Origin: Suilimivivens sp009774465
Lineage (GTDB): Bacteria > Bacillota > Clostridia > Lachnospirales > Lachnospiraceae
DNA: 64,000 nt
Assembly (NCBI GenBank): GCA_947382645.1
Contig: CANDAE010000008.1
Span: forward strand, 62,001 to 126,000
Reading direction: 5' to 3'
This document shows positions 33,949 to 41,244 of the stretch, one piece after another. Within the stretch, counting starts at the first letter, position 1, and every line of letters begins with the position of its first letter. The notes under the pieces were generated by a model. The model saw only the letters and a list, made by a program, of their open reading frames with translations. It made no database searches and was not told the DNA's origin. The position numbers were made by a program, and so were the translations under genes.

Positions 33949-34401
33949 ATGAAAAAGAGCAGACATCAGAAAATGAAGGAACTGGTGGAACAGTTCGATA
34001 TAGAAACACAGGAGGAATTGGCTGATAAGCTGAAAGAAGCAGGGTATACGGTTACCCAGGCTACCATTTCAAGAGATATCAGAGAACTGAAACTTTCCAA
34101 GATACCAATGGGGGATGGCAGACAGAAATATGCAATTTTAGCCCATAGCGATCATTACCTGGGGGAAAAATATATTCGGGTTTTAAAAGATGGGTTTGTT
34201 TCAATGGATATGGCACAGAATATTTTGGTGGTAAAGACAGTTTCAGGGATGGCGATGGCAGTTGCGGCAGCGATAGATGCCATGAAATTAAGAGAAATAG
34301 TAGGTTCTATTGCCGGAGATGATACCATTATGATGGCAGTACGAACTGTGGAAGATACGCAGACCGTTATGGAGAAAATTCGTAACGTGCTTGAAGAATA
34401 A
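33949..34401 (+). CDS. argR: Arginine repressor ArgR
   Basis: ArgR (150 residues from ATG 33949) is a hexameric regulator of arginine synthesis and catabolism. The N-terminal winged helix contains MKKSRHQKMKELVEQ and the recognition segment QATISRDIRELKLSKIP. The C-terminal domain has VGSIAGDDTIMMAVR, which binds arginine and forms the trimer. The longer frame from TTG 33907 is not supported by the family. I see no clear ARG box in front, so autoregulation is not evident. It precedes recN, as in Bacillus and clostridia. Confidence 0.94.
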   Translation: MKKSRHQKMKELVEQFDIETQEELADKLKEAGYTVTQATISRDIRELKLSKIPMGDGRQKYAILAHSDHYLGEKYIRVLKDGFVSMDMAQNILVVKTVSGMAMAVAAAIDAMKLREIVGSIAGDDTIMMAVRTVEDTQTVMEKIRNVLEE

Positions 34402-34441
34402 CCGGCCATGCGCTTGAGAGAAGGGCGTAAGGAGGAAGCAT

Positions 34442-36136
34442 ATGCTTGAAAATTTACATGTGAAAAATTTGGCACTGATTGATGAACAGGAGGTGGCGTT
34501 TTCCCCCGGGATGAATATTCTGACCGGTGAGACCGGCGCGGGGAAATCCATTATCTTAGGTTCCATCAATCTTGCATTAGGTGCCAGGGCGGATAAAGAC
34601 TATATCCGCACAGGAGCTGACCATGCGTTGGTGGAGCTGCTTTTTTCTCTGAATGAGAAACAGAAGCAGGAAATAAGCAGGATGGACCTGCCGGCAGAGG
34701 AAGACGGGACACTTCTTTTGCAGAGGAAGATTACATCCGGCAGGAGTATTTGTAAGGTAAATGGTGAAACCATAAGCACCAGTCAGCTTAAAGAGCTATC
34801 CGGCTGTCTTCTTGACATGTACGGACAGCATGAACACCAGTCCCTATTAAAGCCGGCAGCCTACAAAAAAATGCTTGATGATTATATTGGCAAAGAAGCA
34901 GATAAGTTAAAAGGTCAATTAAAGGACGTGCTTTCTGACTACCGGAAGATTAAAGAAGAGTTGGAAGATCAAAATTCTGATGAGGCAGTGCGGACAAGAG
35001 AAATGAAACTGCTGGAATTTGAGATTCAGGAGATTGAGGATGCCGGTCTGGATGCAGTCAAAGACGAACAGGTTGAAAAAAAATACCAGAAACTTCTTCA
35101 TTCAAGGAAAATGAAGGAGATTGTATTTGCGGTACATGGACTTACCGGATATGAAAATGAGGCAAGCGCAGGTACTGGAATTGGTTATGCCCTTAGAGAA
35201 CTAAAGGCGCTGGGAGATTATGATGAAGACAGTCTGCCGCTTATTTCACAGCTCACCGATATTGATGATTTGTTAAATGACTTTAACCGTTCTATGGCAG
35301 AGTACAGAGACAGTCTGGAATTTGATGAGGAAGAATTTCAGTATCTGGAAGAGCGGCTAAACCTTATAAACCATTTAAAAAGCAAATATGGAGATTCCGT
35401 TGAAAAAATTTTAAAGCTGCAGGAGGAAAAGCAGCAGGAACTTGAAAAGTTAAATAATTTTGAAGTTTATATGGAACAGCTTTTCAGTCAGGAAAAAGAA
35501 AAGAAAAAAGAAATTCTTTCTTTGTGCGGGCAGCTTTCCGATTTAAGAAAAGCTGCGGCTAAGCCCCTTGCAGATAAATTGAAAAGCGCCATGATAGATT
35601 TAAATTTTCTTGATGTTGCTTTTATGATAGAAATTACCGAGGATGAGCAGGAATTTTCTTCGGATGGTTATAATAAAGTTGAATTTATGATTTCCACAAA
35701 TCCGGGCGAAAAATTAAAACCTTTATGGCAGATTGCCAGTGGGGGAGAACTTTCCCGTATTATGCTGGCTTTTAAGACAATTTTTGCAGATAAAGATGAG
35801 ACAGATACTTTGGTTTTTGACGAAATTGACACTGGAATCAGCGGAAAAACTGCCTGGAAGGTTTCCGAAAAGCTGGGGAAATTATCAAAAAATCATCAAA
35901 TTATCTGTATTACCCACCTTCCACAGATTGCATCAATGGCGGATTCCCATTATCTGATTGAAAAAGAAGTAAAGGAAGAAAGAACGGTAACCCAGATAAG
36001 AGAATTGGATGAAAAAGAATCTTTAAGCGAACTGGCAAGGCTTTTGGGAAGTGGAAAGCTTACACAGGCGGTCTTGGATAATGCCAGAGAAATGAAAGAA
36101 ACCGCATGTAAAGTGAAATCTGCAGGCGCTGAATAA
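34442..36136 (+). CDS. recN: DNA repair protein RecN
   Basis: RecN is an SMC-like ATPase that gathers broken DNA ends. The 564-residue protein has Walker A LTGETGAGKSII (residues 28-39), a long coiled-coil middle (about 150-370) and the ABC signature ASGGELSRIMLAFK. Walker B LVFDEIDTGISG and the D/H-loop region ITHLPQIASMAD follow. Length is normal. AAGGAGG precedes the ATG. I found no LexA-type box before it, so any DNA-damage control would act further upstream. Confidence 0.96.
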   Translation: MLENLHVKNLALIDEQEVAFSPGMNILTGETGAGKSIILGSINLALGARADKDYIRTGADHALVELLFSLNEKQKQEISRMDLPAEEDGTLLLQRKITSGRSICKVNGETISTSQLKELSGCLLDMYGQHEHQSLLKPAAYKKMLDDYIGKEADKLKGQLKDVLSDYRKIKEELEDQNSDEAVRTREMKLLEFEIQEIEDAGLDAVKDEQVEKKYQKLLHSRKMKEIVFAVHGLTGYENEASAGTGIGYALRELKALGDYDEDSLPLISQLTDIDDLLNDFNRSMAEYRDSLEFDEEEFQYLEERLNLINHLKSKYGDSVEKILKLQEEKQQELEKLNNFEVYMEQLFSQEKEKKKEILSLCGQLSDLRKAAAKPLADKLKSAMIDLNFLDVAFMIEITEDEQEFSSDGYNKVEFMISTNPGEKLKPLWQIASGGELSRIMLAFKTIFADKDETDTLVFDEIDTGISGKTAWKVSEKLGKLSKNHQIICITHLPQIASMADSHYLIEKEVKEERTVTQIRELDEKESLSELARLLGSGKLTQAVLDNAREMKETACKVKSAGAE

Positions 36137-36196
36137 ATGTGGTTTTTTAAAGGAAAAATAATTATAGTAACATTTGGAAGAAAAAAAATAAATTTG

Positions 36197-36228
36197 TGAA
36201 AGTAAAAATAAAAGTTTTTCACATACTA
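36197..36228 (+). promoter_or_regulatory. Candidate forespore (SigG/SigF-type) promoter for spoIVB
   Basis: CATACTA at 36222-36228 matches the SigG -10 consensus CATnnTA. A TGAAAGTA stretch (36197-36204), about 18 bases upstream, is a partial -35 match. spoIVB is SigF/SigG-dependent in Bacillus. The -10 directly abuts the left arm of the recN terminator hairpin. Confidence 0.5.
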
Positions 36229-36258
36229 AAAAGGACATACGGTTTGTATGTCCTTTTT
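36228..36258 (+). terminator. Terminator after recN
   Basis: A perfect 13-bp stem (36228-36240 with 36246-36258) has a 5-base loop. The A/T ends of the stem supply AAAAA upstream and TTTTT downstream, so it may work in both directions. It closes the asp23-to-recN transcript. Confidence 0.9.
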
Positions 36259-36309
36259 AGCGCTTAATAAGCCTGAAAATATCAGTCAAGAGAAAAGGGA
36301 TGTGAAAAC

Positions 36310-37614
36310 TTGAAACGTATAAAGGAAACAGAATGTGACAGAATTTGGATTTACAGAAAATTTTTATACTTAATGCTGACCTTTGGGATAGTAGGAACAA
36401 TAATTTCTCTGTACTATTATATGTGGCTCAGTGTTCCATCCACCATTATGATCAAGGCGGGGGTGGATCAGAAATTGGATTTCAATATACCTGCTACCGG
36501 AGAACTATATAAAGAAGCAGTCGCTGTAAGCGGTAATGTAGATTCAGATGTAAATATAAATGACAGTGTTTATATAGATTTAAGAAAATCTGTCACAATA
36601 AAAGCAAATCAGATTGACCAGTATAAACTCCAGCTAAAACTTTTTGGAATGATACCGCTAAAAGAAGTGGACGTGGAAGTCATTCAAAATGTAATGCTGA
36701 AGCCGGCAGGCATTCCCATTGGAATATATGTACAGACAAAAGGAGTTCTTGTAGTCGGTGTAGGGGAATTTGAAGGAGAAGACGGACAAAAATATAATCC
36801 GGGAAAATATATTTTTCAGACAGGCGATTATATTTTAGAGATTAATGATGAAGAAGTCACAACGAAACGCGAGCTGATCGATAAAATCAGTCATTGTGAA
36901 GGCCAGGAAATGGTATTTAAGATTCAAAGAGGAGATGTAGTCATTACTGTAAAAGCGCAGCCTGAGTTAAATCAAAATGGAGAGTACAAAATGGGAATCT
37001 GGGTGAGAGACAATGCCCAGGGAGTTGGAACTATGACATACATTGATGAGCAGGGATGCTTTGGAGCCCTTGGACATGGCATCAACGACATTGATACAAG
37101 CACTCTCATGACTTTGTCCAAAGGAATTTTATATCATACACAGATCATAGGAATCACAAGAGGAACCACAGGCTCACCGGGAGAATTGACAGGATTTATC
37201 GAATATGATGACAATAACATCATGGGAGAAATAACAGCAAACACCATGAAAGGCATTTTTGGCATTTGCTCTCCGGAAATTGCGGCATCAGCCAGCTATG
37301 ATTACATGCCCATTGGTTTAAAACAGGAAATCCAGAAAGGCCCTGCACAAATCATCTGCTCTCTGGGAGGTGAAATTCAGACCTATCAGGTAGAAATCAT
37401 AGATATCAACCTGGAGCATGACAACGTAAACAGAGGAATTGTAATTGAAATAACCGATCAGGAACTACTCTCAATTACCGGAGGAATCGTACAGGGAATG
37501 AGCGGCAGCCCCATCATCCAAAACGACAAACTAATCGGCGCCGTAACCCACGTCCTGGTTCAGGATCCCACCAAAGGCTACGGCATATTTATTGAAAATA
37601 TGCTGATGCATTGA
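36310..37614 (+). CDS. spoIVB: SpoIVB serine peptidase (forespore signalling protease)
   Basis: SpoIVB is secreted from the forespore and cleaves SpoIVFA, triggering pro-SigK processing in the mother cell. The 434-residue protein has an N-terminal membrane anchor (about 17-40) and a PDZ domain (about 130-220: GEFEGEDGQKYNPG, ILEINDEEVTTKREL). The S55 peptidase domain has His256 in ALGHGINDID and the serine motif GMSGSPI near residues 396-402. TTG is the only usable start and follows AAAAGGGATG. In many clostridia spo0A follows directly; here an intergenic repeat region follows. Confidence 0.94.
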   Translation: MKRIKETECDRIWIYRKFLYLMLTFGIVGTIISLYYYMWLSVPSTIMIKAGVDQKLDFNIPATGELYKEAVAVSGNVDSDVNINDSVYIDLRKSVTIKANQIDQYKLQLKLFGMIPLKEVDVEVIQNVMLKPAGIPIGIYVQTKGVLVVGVGEFEGEDGQKYNPGKYIFQTGDYILEINDEEVTTKRELIDKISHCEGQEMVFKIQRGDVVITVKAQPELNQNGEYKMGIWVRDNAQGVGTMTYIDEQGCFGALGHGINDIDTSTLMTLSKGILYHTQIIGITRGTTGSPGELTGFIEYDDNNIMGEITANTMKGIFGICSPEIAASASYDYMPIGLKQEIQKGPAQIICSLGGEIQTYQVEIIDINLEHDNVNRGIVIEITDQELLSITGGIVQGMSGSPIIQNDKLIGAVTHVLVQDPTKGYGIFIENMLMH

Positions 37615-37622
37615 GTCAGGGC

Positions 37623-37687
37623 ATTCAAAAAATACAGCAGATATTTTGCAAGCTTGCTTGTGAAAATATCTGCTGTATTTTTTGAAT
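37623..37687 (+). terminator. Very long perfect hairpin after spoIVB
   Basis: Positions 37623-37647 pair without mismatch with 37663-37687, a 25-bp stem. The 15-base loop begins with the palindrome GCAAGCTTGC. The right arm contains six T in a row (37678-37683), so it can act as a terminator, although the stem is far longer than needed. Confidence 0.8.
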
Positions 37688-37688
37688 A

Positions 37689-37704
37689 TCCGGCGAAAGC
37701 CGGA
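37689..37704 (+). repeat. GC-rich GAAA-tetraloop hairpin
   Basis: TCCGGC-GAAA-GCCGGA is a perfect 6-bp stem closed by a GNRA-class tetraloop, immediately after the long hairpin and before the tandem repeats. If transcribed it would be very stable. Confidence 0.7.
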
Positions 37705-37707
37705 CAT

Positions 37708-37889
37708 GAGCGAAACGAAGAGAAGCGAATGCCCCGACGGAGTAGGGAAAAGAAGCGGAACGAAGAGAAGCGAATGGGCCCGACGGAGTAGGGAAAAGAA
37801 GCGAAACGAAGAGAAGCGAATGCCCTGACGGAGTGTGGAAAAGAAGCGAAACAAAGAGAAGCGAATGGGCCAGACGGAGTAGGGGAAAA
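37708..37889 (+). repeat. Four tandem 44-47 bp repeats, alternating types
   Basis: The units run 37708-37751, 37752-37797, 37798-37842 and 37843-37889. Each has the skeleton GCGAAACGAAGAGAAGCGAA, then a C/G-rich core, then GACGGAGTAGGG and AAAA. Units 1 and 3 carry GCCC cores; units 2 and 4 carry GGGCC cores. The array therefore looks like a duplicated dimer of about 92 bp. There are no spacers, so it is not a CRISPR. Within a unit, CCC and GGG can pair, and the A and B cores are mutually complementary. The 37615-37992 intergenic stretch otherwise holds hairpins and a promoter, but no gene. Confidence 0.85.
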
Positions 37890-37915
37890 AAGAGTTATTA
37901 TCCATTCAAATTCAA

Positions 37916-37944
37916 TTGACATAACCATATTTTTAGGATAATAT
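37916..37944 (+). promoter_or_regulatory. Promoter of the DUF4143 ATPase gene
   Basis: TTGACA (37916-37921), a 17-base spacer and TAATAT (37939-37944) form a good SigA promoter about 50 bases before the start codon. Confidence 0.75.
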
Positions 37945-37992
37945 AAAACATATCTTATTTTTTCATAAAACAGACAAAAGGAATGGTAACTC

Positions 37993-39219
37993 ATGAAATA
38001 TATAGAACGCAAACTGGAACGCAAATTCTTACACATGAGCTCTTTTTTTAAAGCAGTCCTCGTAACCGGTGCAAGGCAGGTAGGAAAAACAACGATGTTA
38101 AAACATCTTGCAGCAGAGCAAGACCGCACTTATGTGTCTATGGATAATGTAATGGCACGGACACTTGCAAAATCTGATCCAATCCTTTTTTTTCAAACCT
38201 ATAAACCGCCGATTATTATTGATGAAATACAGAAGGCGCCTGAACTCTTTGAGCAGATTAAAATCATGTGTGATGAAAGCGAAGAGAGGGGACAGTTTTG
38301 GCTGACAGGATCGCAGCAATATAAAATGATGAAGAACGTTCGTGAAACACTGGCAGGCAGGGTTGGAATCCTGGAACTGTACAGCCTGTCGAAGAATGAA
38401 GTGGAAGGACTGGACTTTCCAAATGAAATAGATTTTTCCCTTCCTTGCTTAATTGAAAGACAATCCCTTACAAAAAAGAACAACATTACCCAGGTGTTTG
38501 AACATATCTGGCGTGGAGGTATGCCGGATGCACTTTGGGCGGATGCAGAGCAAAGGCAGGAATACTTTAACTCCTATATTGAAACCTACCTCATGCGGGA
38601 TGTGGCAGAAGAAGGGGGAATTACCGATACAGTTCGTTTCCACAAATTCATGAAAGCCTGTGCGGCTCTGACAGCGGAGCAGGTTAATTATAAGACGCTG
38701 GCGGATGCAGCGGAAATATCCCAGCCGACAGCAAAAGAATGGGTGCATCTGCTGCAGGGATTGGGCATTATATATCTGCTGCCCCCATATTCTAATAATG
38801 AGCTGAAACGACTTGCCAAAACCCCTAAACTGTATTTTTGTGATACGGGACTGTGTGCATATTTGTCCATGTGGCTTACCAGAGACACACTTATGAGTGG
38901 AGCGGCCAGTGGGCATTACTTTGAAAACCACGTGGTAATTGAGCTGCTTAAAAATTATACTTATTCTCCGTCAAAGATAAACATGACTTATTACCGGGAT
39001 TCAAATGCGAAAGAAATTGACGTATTTGTGGAGGAAAATGGCGTGATTCATCCGCTGGAAATTAAGAAATCCGCAAATCCTGACCGGCGTGAAGTAAAAA
39101 AATACGAACTGCTTGATAAAGCAAAGTTAGAGAGAGGAAATGGAGGCATTATCTGTATGTGTGAGGAAGTAATTCCCATTGATGCGAAAAATTCTTTTAT
39201 TCCCTGCAATTTAATTTGA
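37993..39219 (+). CDS. AAA_14/DUF4143 ATP-binding protein
   Basis: This 408-residue protein belongs to the common prokaryotic AAA_14-DUF4143 group. Walker A is GARQVGKTT (residues 26-34). A Walker B-like PPIIIDEIQKAP is followed by the arginine region LTGSQQYKMM. The C-terminal DUF4143 part has RDVAEEGGITD, the helix-turn-helix-like YKTLADAAEISQPTAKEWV, YFCDTGLCAYL and a restriction-fold-like end (YYRDSNAKEIDVFVEENGVIHPLEIKKSA). That last segment resembles the PD-(D/E)xK core, D...ExK. The biological role of these proteins is not settled. It has its own promoter and stands alone, which is typical of mobile accessory genes. Confidence 0.88.
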   Translation: MKYIERKLERKFLHMSSFFKAVLVTGARQVGKTTMLKHLAAEQDRTYVSMDNVMARTLAKSDPILFFQTYKPPIIIDEIQKAPELFEQIKIMCDESEERGQFWLTGSQQYKMMKNVRETLAGRVGILELYSLSKNEVEGLDFPNEIDFSLPCLIERQSLTKKNNITQVFEHIWRGGMPDALWADAEQRQEYFNSYIETYLMRDVAEEGGITDTVRFHKFMKACAALTAEQVNYKTLADAAEISQPTAKEWVHLLQGLGIIYLLPPYSNNELKRLAKTPKLYFCDTGLCAYLSMWLTRDTLMSGAASGHYFENHVVIELLKNYTYSPSKINMTYYRDSNAKEIDVFVEENGVIHPLEIKKSANPDRREVKKYELLDKAKLERGNGGIICMCEEVIPIDAKNSFIPCNLI

Positions 39220-39236
39220 ATCTATTAAAATAGTAC

Positions 39237-39264
39237 TTGTGCTTTTTTCATTACCCAATATAAT
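39237..39264 (+). promoter_or_regulatory. Promoter of the APH-like gene
   Basis: TTGTGC (39237-39242), a 16-base spacer and a perfect TATAAT (39259-39264) lie 50 bases before the start codon. Confidence 0.65.
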
Positions 39265-39316
39265 TATATTTAGGATATAAATTTTATCGGCTGGAAATAG
39301 TTATGGGAGAGTCCAT

Positions 39317-40102
39317 ATGTTTTTACCTGAAAAGATACGCAATTTGATTGCAGGGGAAACCTTTGAAACAGACTGCATAGGCATGTCTGAGTCGAATGTT
39401 TTAATTTTCAACAATAAAATCTTAAAAGTGCAGGAATACAATGAAGAAGCAGCAAACGAATACCGTATGCTGAAGTACCTGCAGGGGAAGCTTCCAGTGC
39501 CGCTTATATATGCTTATGAAATCGCAGATGAAAAGTCATATCTTTTAATGAGTAAATGCAAGGGGGAGATGGCTTGCTCCCACGAGTATATGAAGAATCC
39601 TGCCACATTATGCAGGTTGCTTGCAGAAGCGCTGAAAAGGTTATGGAGCATGGACATTTCGGACTGTCCATCTGATCAGAGACTGGCAAACAAGCTTTTG
39701 CAGGCGGAATACAATGTAGAAAATGGCCGCGTGGATTTGGAGAATGTGGAACCTGATACCTTTGGTGAAGATGGGTTTCGAGATCCGCATCAATTGCTTC
39801 AATGGCTCTATGAAAACAGGCCGGAAGAAGAACTGGTTTTATCTCATGGAGATTTCTGCCTTCCCAATATATTTGGTATTCAGAATAAAGTGACCGGTTA
39901 TATAGATTTGGGTAAAACAGGTATTGCAGATAAATGGTGCGATATTGCCATATGCTGGCGAAGCCTTTTGCATAATTATAATGGAAAATATGGCGGTCAT
40001 GTATATACAGGCTATGATGAATTACTTTTGTTTGATGAATTAGGAATAACGCCAAATTGGGAAAAAATACGATATTATACATTATTAGATGAATTGTTTT
40101 AA
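39317..40102 (+). CDS. APH(3')-like aminoglycoside phosphotransferase family protein
   Basis: This 261-residue kinase-fold protein shows the APH signatures. HGDFCLPNIF carries catalytic Asp179 and Asn184, and IDLGKTG carries metal-binding Asp197. ADKWCDIAICWRSL and the terminal WEKIRYYTLLDELF resemble the end of APH(3')-type enzymes (kanamycin/neomycin kinases). Length is normal. GGGAGAG precedes the ATG. Because the family is broad, the substrate may be an aminoglycoside or another hydroxylated compound. Possible resistance is an inference. It has its own promoter and is followed by an unusual inverted-repeat element. Confidence 0.85.
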   Translation: MFLPEKIRNLIAGETFETDCIGMSESNVLIFNNKILKVQEYNEEAANEYRMLKYLQGKLPVPLIYAYEIADEKSYLLMSKCKGEMACSHEYMKNPATLCRLLAEALKRLWSMDISDCPSDQRLANKLLQAEYNVENGRVDLENVEPDTFGEDGFRDPHQLLQWLYENRPEEELVLSHGDFCLPNIFGIQNKVTGYIDLGKTGIADKWCDIAICWRSLLHNYNGKYGGHVYTGYDELLLFDELGITPNWEKIRYYTLLDELF

Positions 40103-40147
40103 GTAAGGAGGTGGAAGACAAATGAAGTTAATGCGAGGTAAATACTC

Positions 40148-40217
40148 GGTGCAGTTTTAGAATCTGATAACAGGTTGCGCCGAGGTTAAAAAAATTATGT
40201 TATCAGGTAACTGCACC
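40148..40217 (+). repeat. Nested inverted repeat between APH-like and methyltransferase genes
   Basis: The outer arms GGTGCAGTT (40148-40156) and AACTGCACC (40209-40217) enclose inner arms CTGATAACA (40164-40172) and TGTTATCAG (40198-40206). All pairs are perfect, with a 25-base loop. A small CGAG/CTCG hairpin lies just upstream. There is no T tract and no open reading frame. It could be a structured leader RNA for the methyltransferase gene or a tiny mobile repeat. Confidence 0.75.
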
Positions 40218-40258
40218 GGATCGTAGAAAATATCAAACACGAAAAGGAGTAGTTAGAC

Positions 40259-41029
40259 ATGGATAAAGAAGAATTATTGAAATTATGGTTACACGAAGAA
40301 GAAATTGCACATATTCAGGGCTGGGATTTTTCCCATATCAATGGAAAATATGACGAAGAGCATGATCTTCCCTGGAATTATGAAAAGATTGTAAGACAGT
40401 ACTTAAGGCCGGAGATGAAGCTGCTTGATATTGATACCGGTGGAGGGGAATTTTTATTATCCCTTAATCATCCCTATTACAATTTGGCAGCAACAGAATT
40501 TTACCAGCCTAATGTAGAGTTATGCAGAAGAAAGCTGCTTCCATTGGGAATTGATTTTCAAAAAGCGGACGGTAATTATAAACTCCCCTTTATGGATCAG
40601 AGCTTTGACATCATAATAAACAGGCATGGGAAATTTAATCCGAAAGAAATATGGCGGATATTAAAAAGGGAAGGTATTTTCATTACAGAGCAGGTTGGAG
40701 CGGAAAATGACAGAAAGCTGGTAGAATTATTATTAAATGATGTGCCGGATATTCCCTTTCCCGATCAGTATCTGGAGGTTGCCCAGGCAGCTTTTGAAAA
40801 TACAGGTTTTTCTGTGATAGAAGCAGATGAAGTTTTTCGTCCGATTAAGTTTTGGGATGTAGGGGCTCTTGTATGGTTTGCGCGGATTATAGAGTGGGAA
40901 TTTCCTAATTTTCACGTAAAGGATTGTTTGGATAATCTATATCATGCACAGGAAATATTAGAGCGGAAAGGTGTAATAGAAGGGAAAATTCATCGCTTTC
41001 TTCTCGTGGTTAAGAAAAAAAATTATTAA
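40259..41029 (+). CDS. Class I SAM-dependent methyltransferase
   Basis: This 256-residue Rossmann-fold methyltransferase has motif I LLDIDTGGGEFLLSL (about residues 60-74), an acidic end of strand 2 (AATEFYQPNVELC), and motif IV-like MDQSFDIIINRHGKFNP, followed by KREGIFITEQVG. The N-terminus LLKLWLHEEEIAHIQGWDFSHI is typical of a group common in Firmicutes with small-molecule or RNA substrates. The substrate is unknown. AAAAGGAG precedes the ATG. It is monocistronic, between a nested repeat and a terminator. Confidence 0.85.
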   Translation: MDKEELLKLWLHEEEIAHIQGWDFSHINGKYDEEHDLPWNYEKIVRQYLRPEMKLLDIDTGGGEFLLSLNHPYYNLAATEFYQPNVELCRRKLLPLGIDFQKADGNYKLPFMDQSFDIIINRHGKFNPKEIWRILKREGIFITEQVGAENDRKLVELLLNDVPDIPFPDQYLEVAQAAFENTGFSVIEADEVFRPIKFWDVGALVWFARIIEWEFPNFHVKDCLDNLYHAQEILERKGVIEGKIHRFLLVVKKKNY

Positions 41030-41054
41030 TAATTTCAAATTGAATTATAAATAA

Positions 41055-41093
41055 AAGGCTTTCAGGACATCTTATGTAACTGAAAGTCTTTTT
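41055..41093 (+). terminator. Terminator after the methyltransferase gene
   Basis: AAGGCTTTCAG (41055-41065) pairs with CTGAAAGTCTT (41080-41090) as eleven pairs including one G-U, with five T at 41089-41093. Confidence 0.85.
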
Positions 41094-41153
41094 CTATAAG
41101 GAAATAATATTGTTGCACAAATTTAGAAGGACACAAAAAGTTCACAGAAAATA

Positions 41154-41180
41154 TCAGCACTTACTATTGACGAGTGATAA
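41154..41180 (+). promoter_or_regulatory. CIRCE-like HrcA operator of hsp20
   Basis: TCAGCACTT (41154-41162), nine bases, then GAGTGATAA (41172-41180) matches the CIRCE consensus TTAGCACTC-N9-GAGTGCTAA at 15 of 18 arm positions, with exact spacing. It overlaps the -35 of the hsp20 promoter, as an HrcA operator should. HrcA itself is not in the window. Confidence 0.7.
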
Positions 41181-41195
41181 TATGTGTGTTATAAC
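41167..41195 (+). promoter_or_regulatory. SigA promoter of hsp20
   Basis: TTGACG (41167-41172), a 17-base spacer and TATAAC (41190-41195) form a good promoter. It is overlapped by the CIRCE-like element on the left and a second palindrome on the right. Confidence 0.75.
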
Positions 41196-41201
41196 ACATA
41201 T
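41180..41201 (+). promoter_or_regulatory. Second palindrome over the hsp20 -10
   Basis: ATATGTGT (41180-41187) and ACACATAT (41194-41201) are perfect inverted arms around GTTATA and cover the -10. They may bind a second regulator or form a hairpin at the transcript's 5' end. No known consensus was matched. Confidence 0.55.
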
Positions 41202-41244
41202 AGAACAAAGAAAGACAAACAAATAAGAAAAGGAGCGATGACTT

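Noticed and set aside
34402..34441. LexA/SOS box before recN
   Set aside because: No CGAAC-N4-GTTCG-like sequence in the short argR-recN gap. recN appears to be co-transcribed with argR.
37708..37889. CRISPR array
   Set aside because: Units are directly adjacent with no unique spacers, have internal sequence variation, and no cas genes are nearby.
37578..38129. Long minus-strand open frame (183 codons) across the tandem repeats after spoIVB
   Set aside because: Its protein is a reading of the 46-bp repeats (repetitive Phe/Ser/Arg segments), with no ribosome site or family resemblance. It overlaps the start of the DUF4143 gene.
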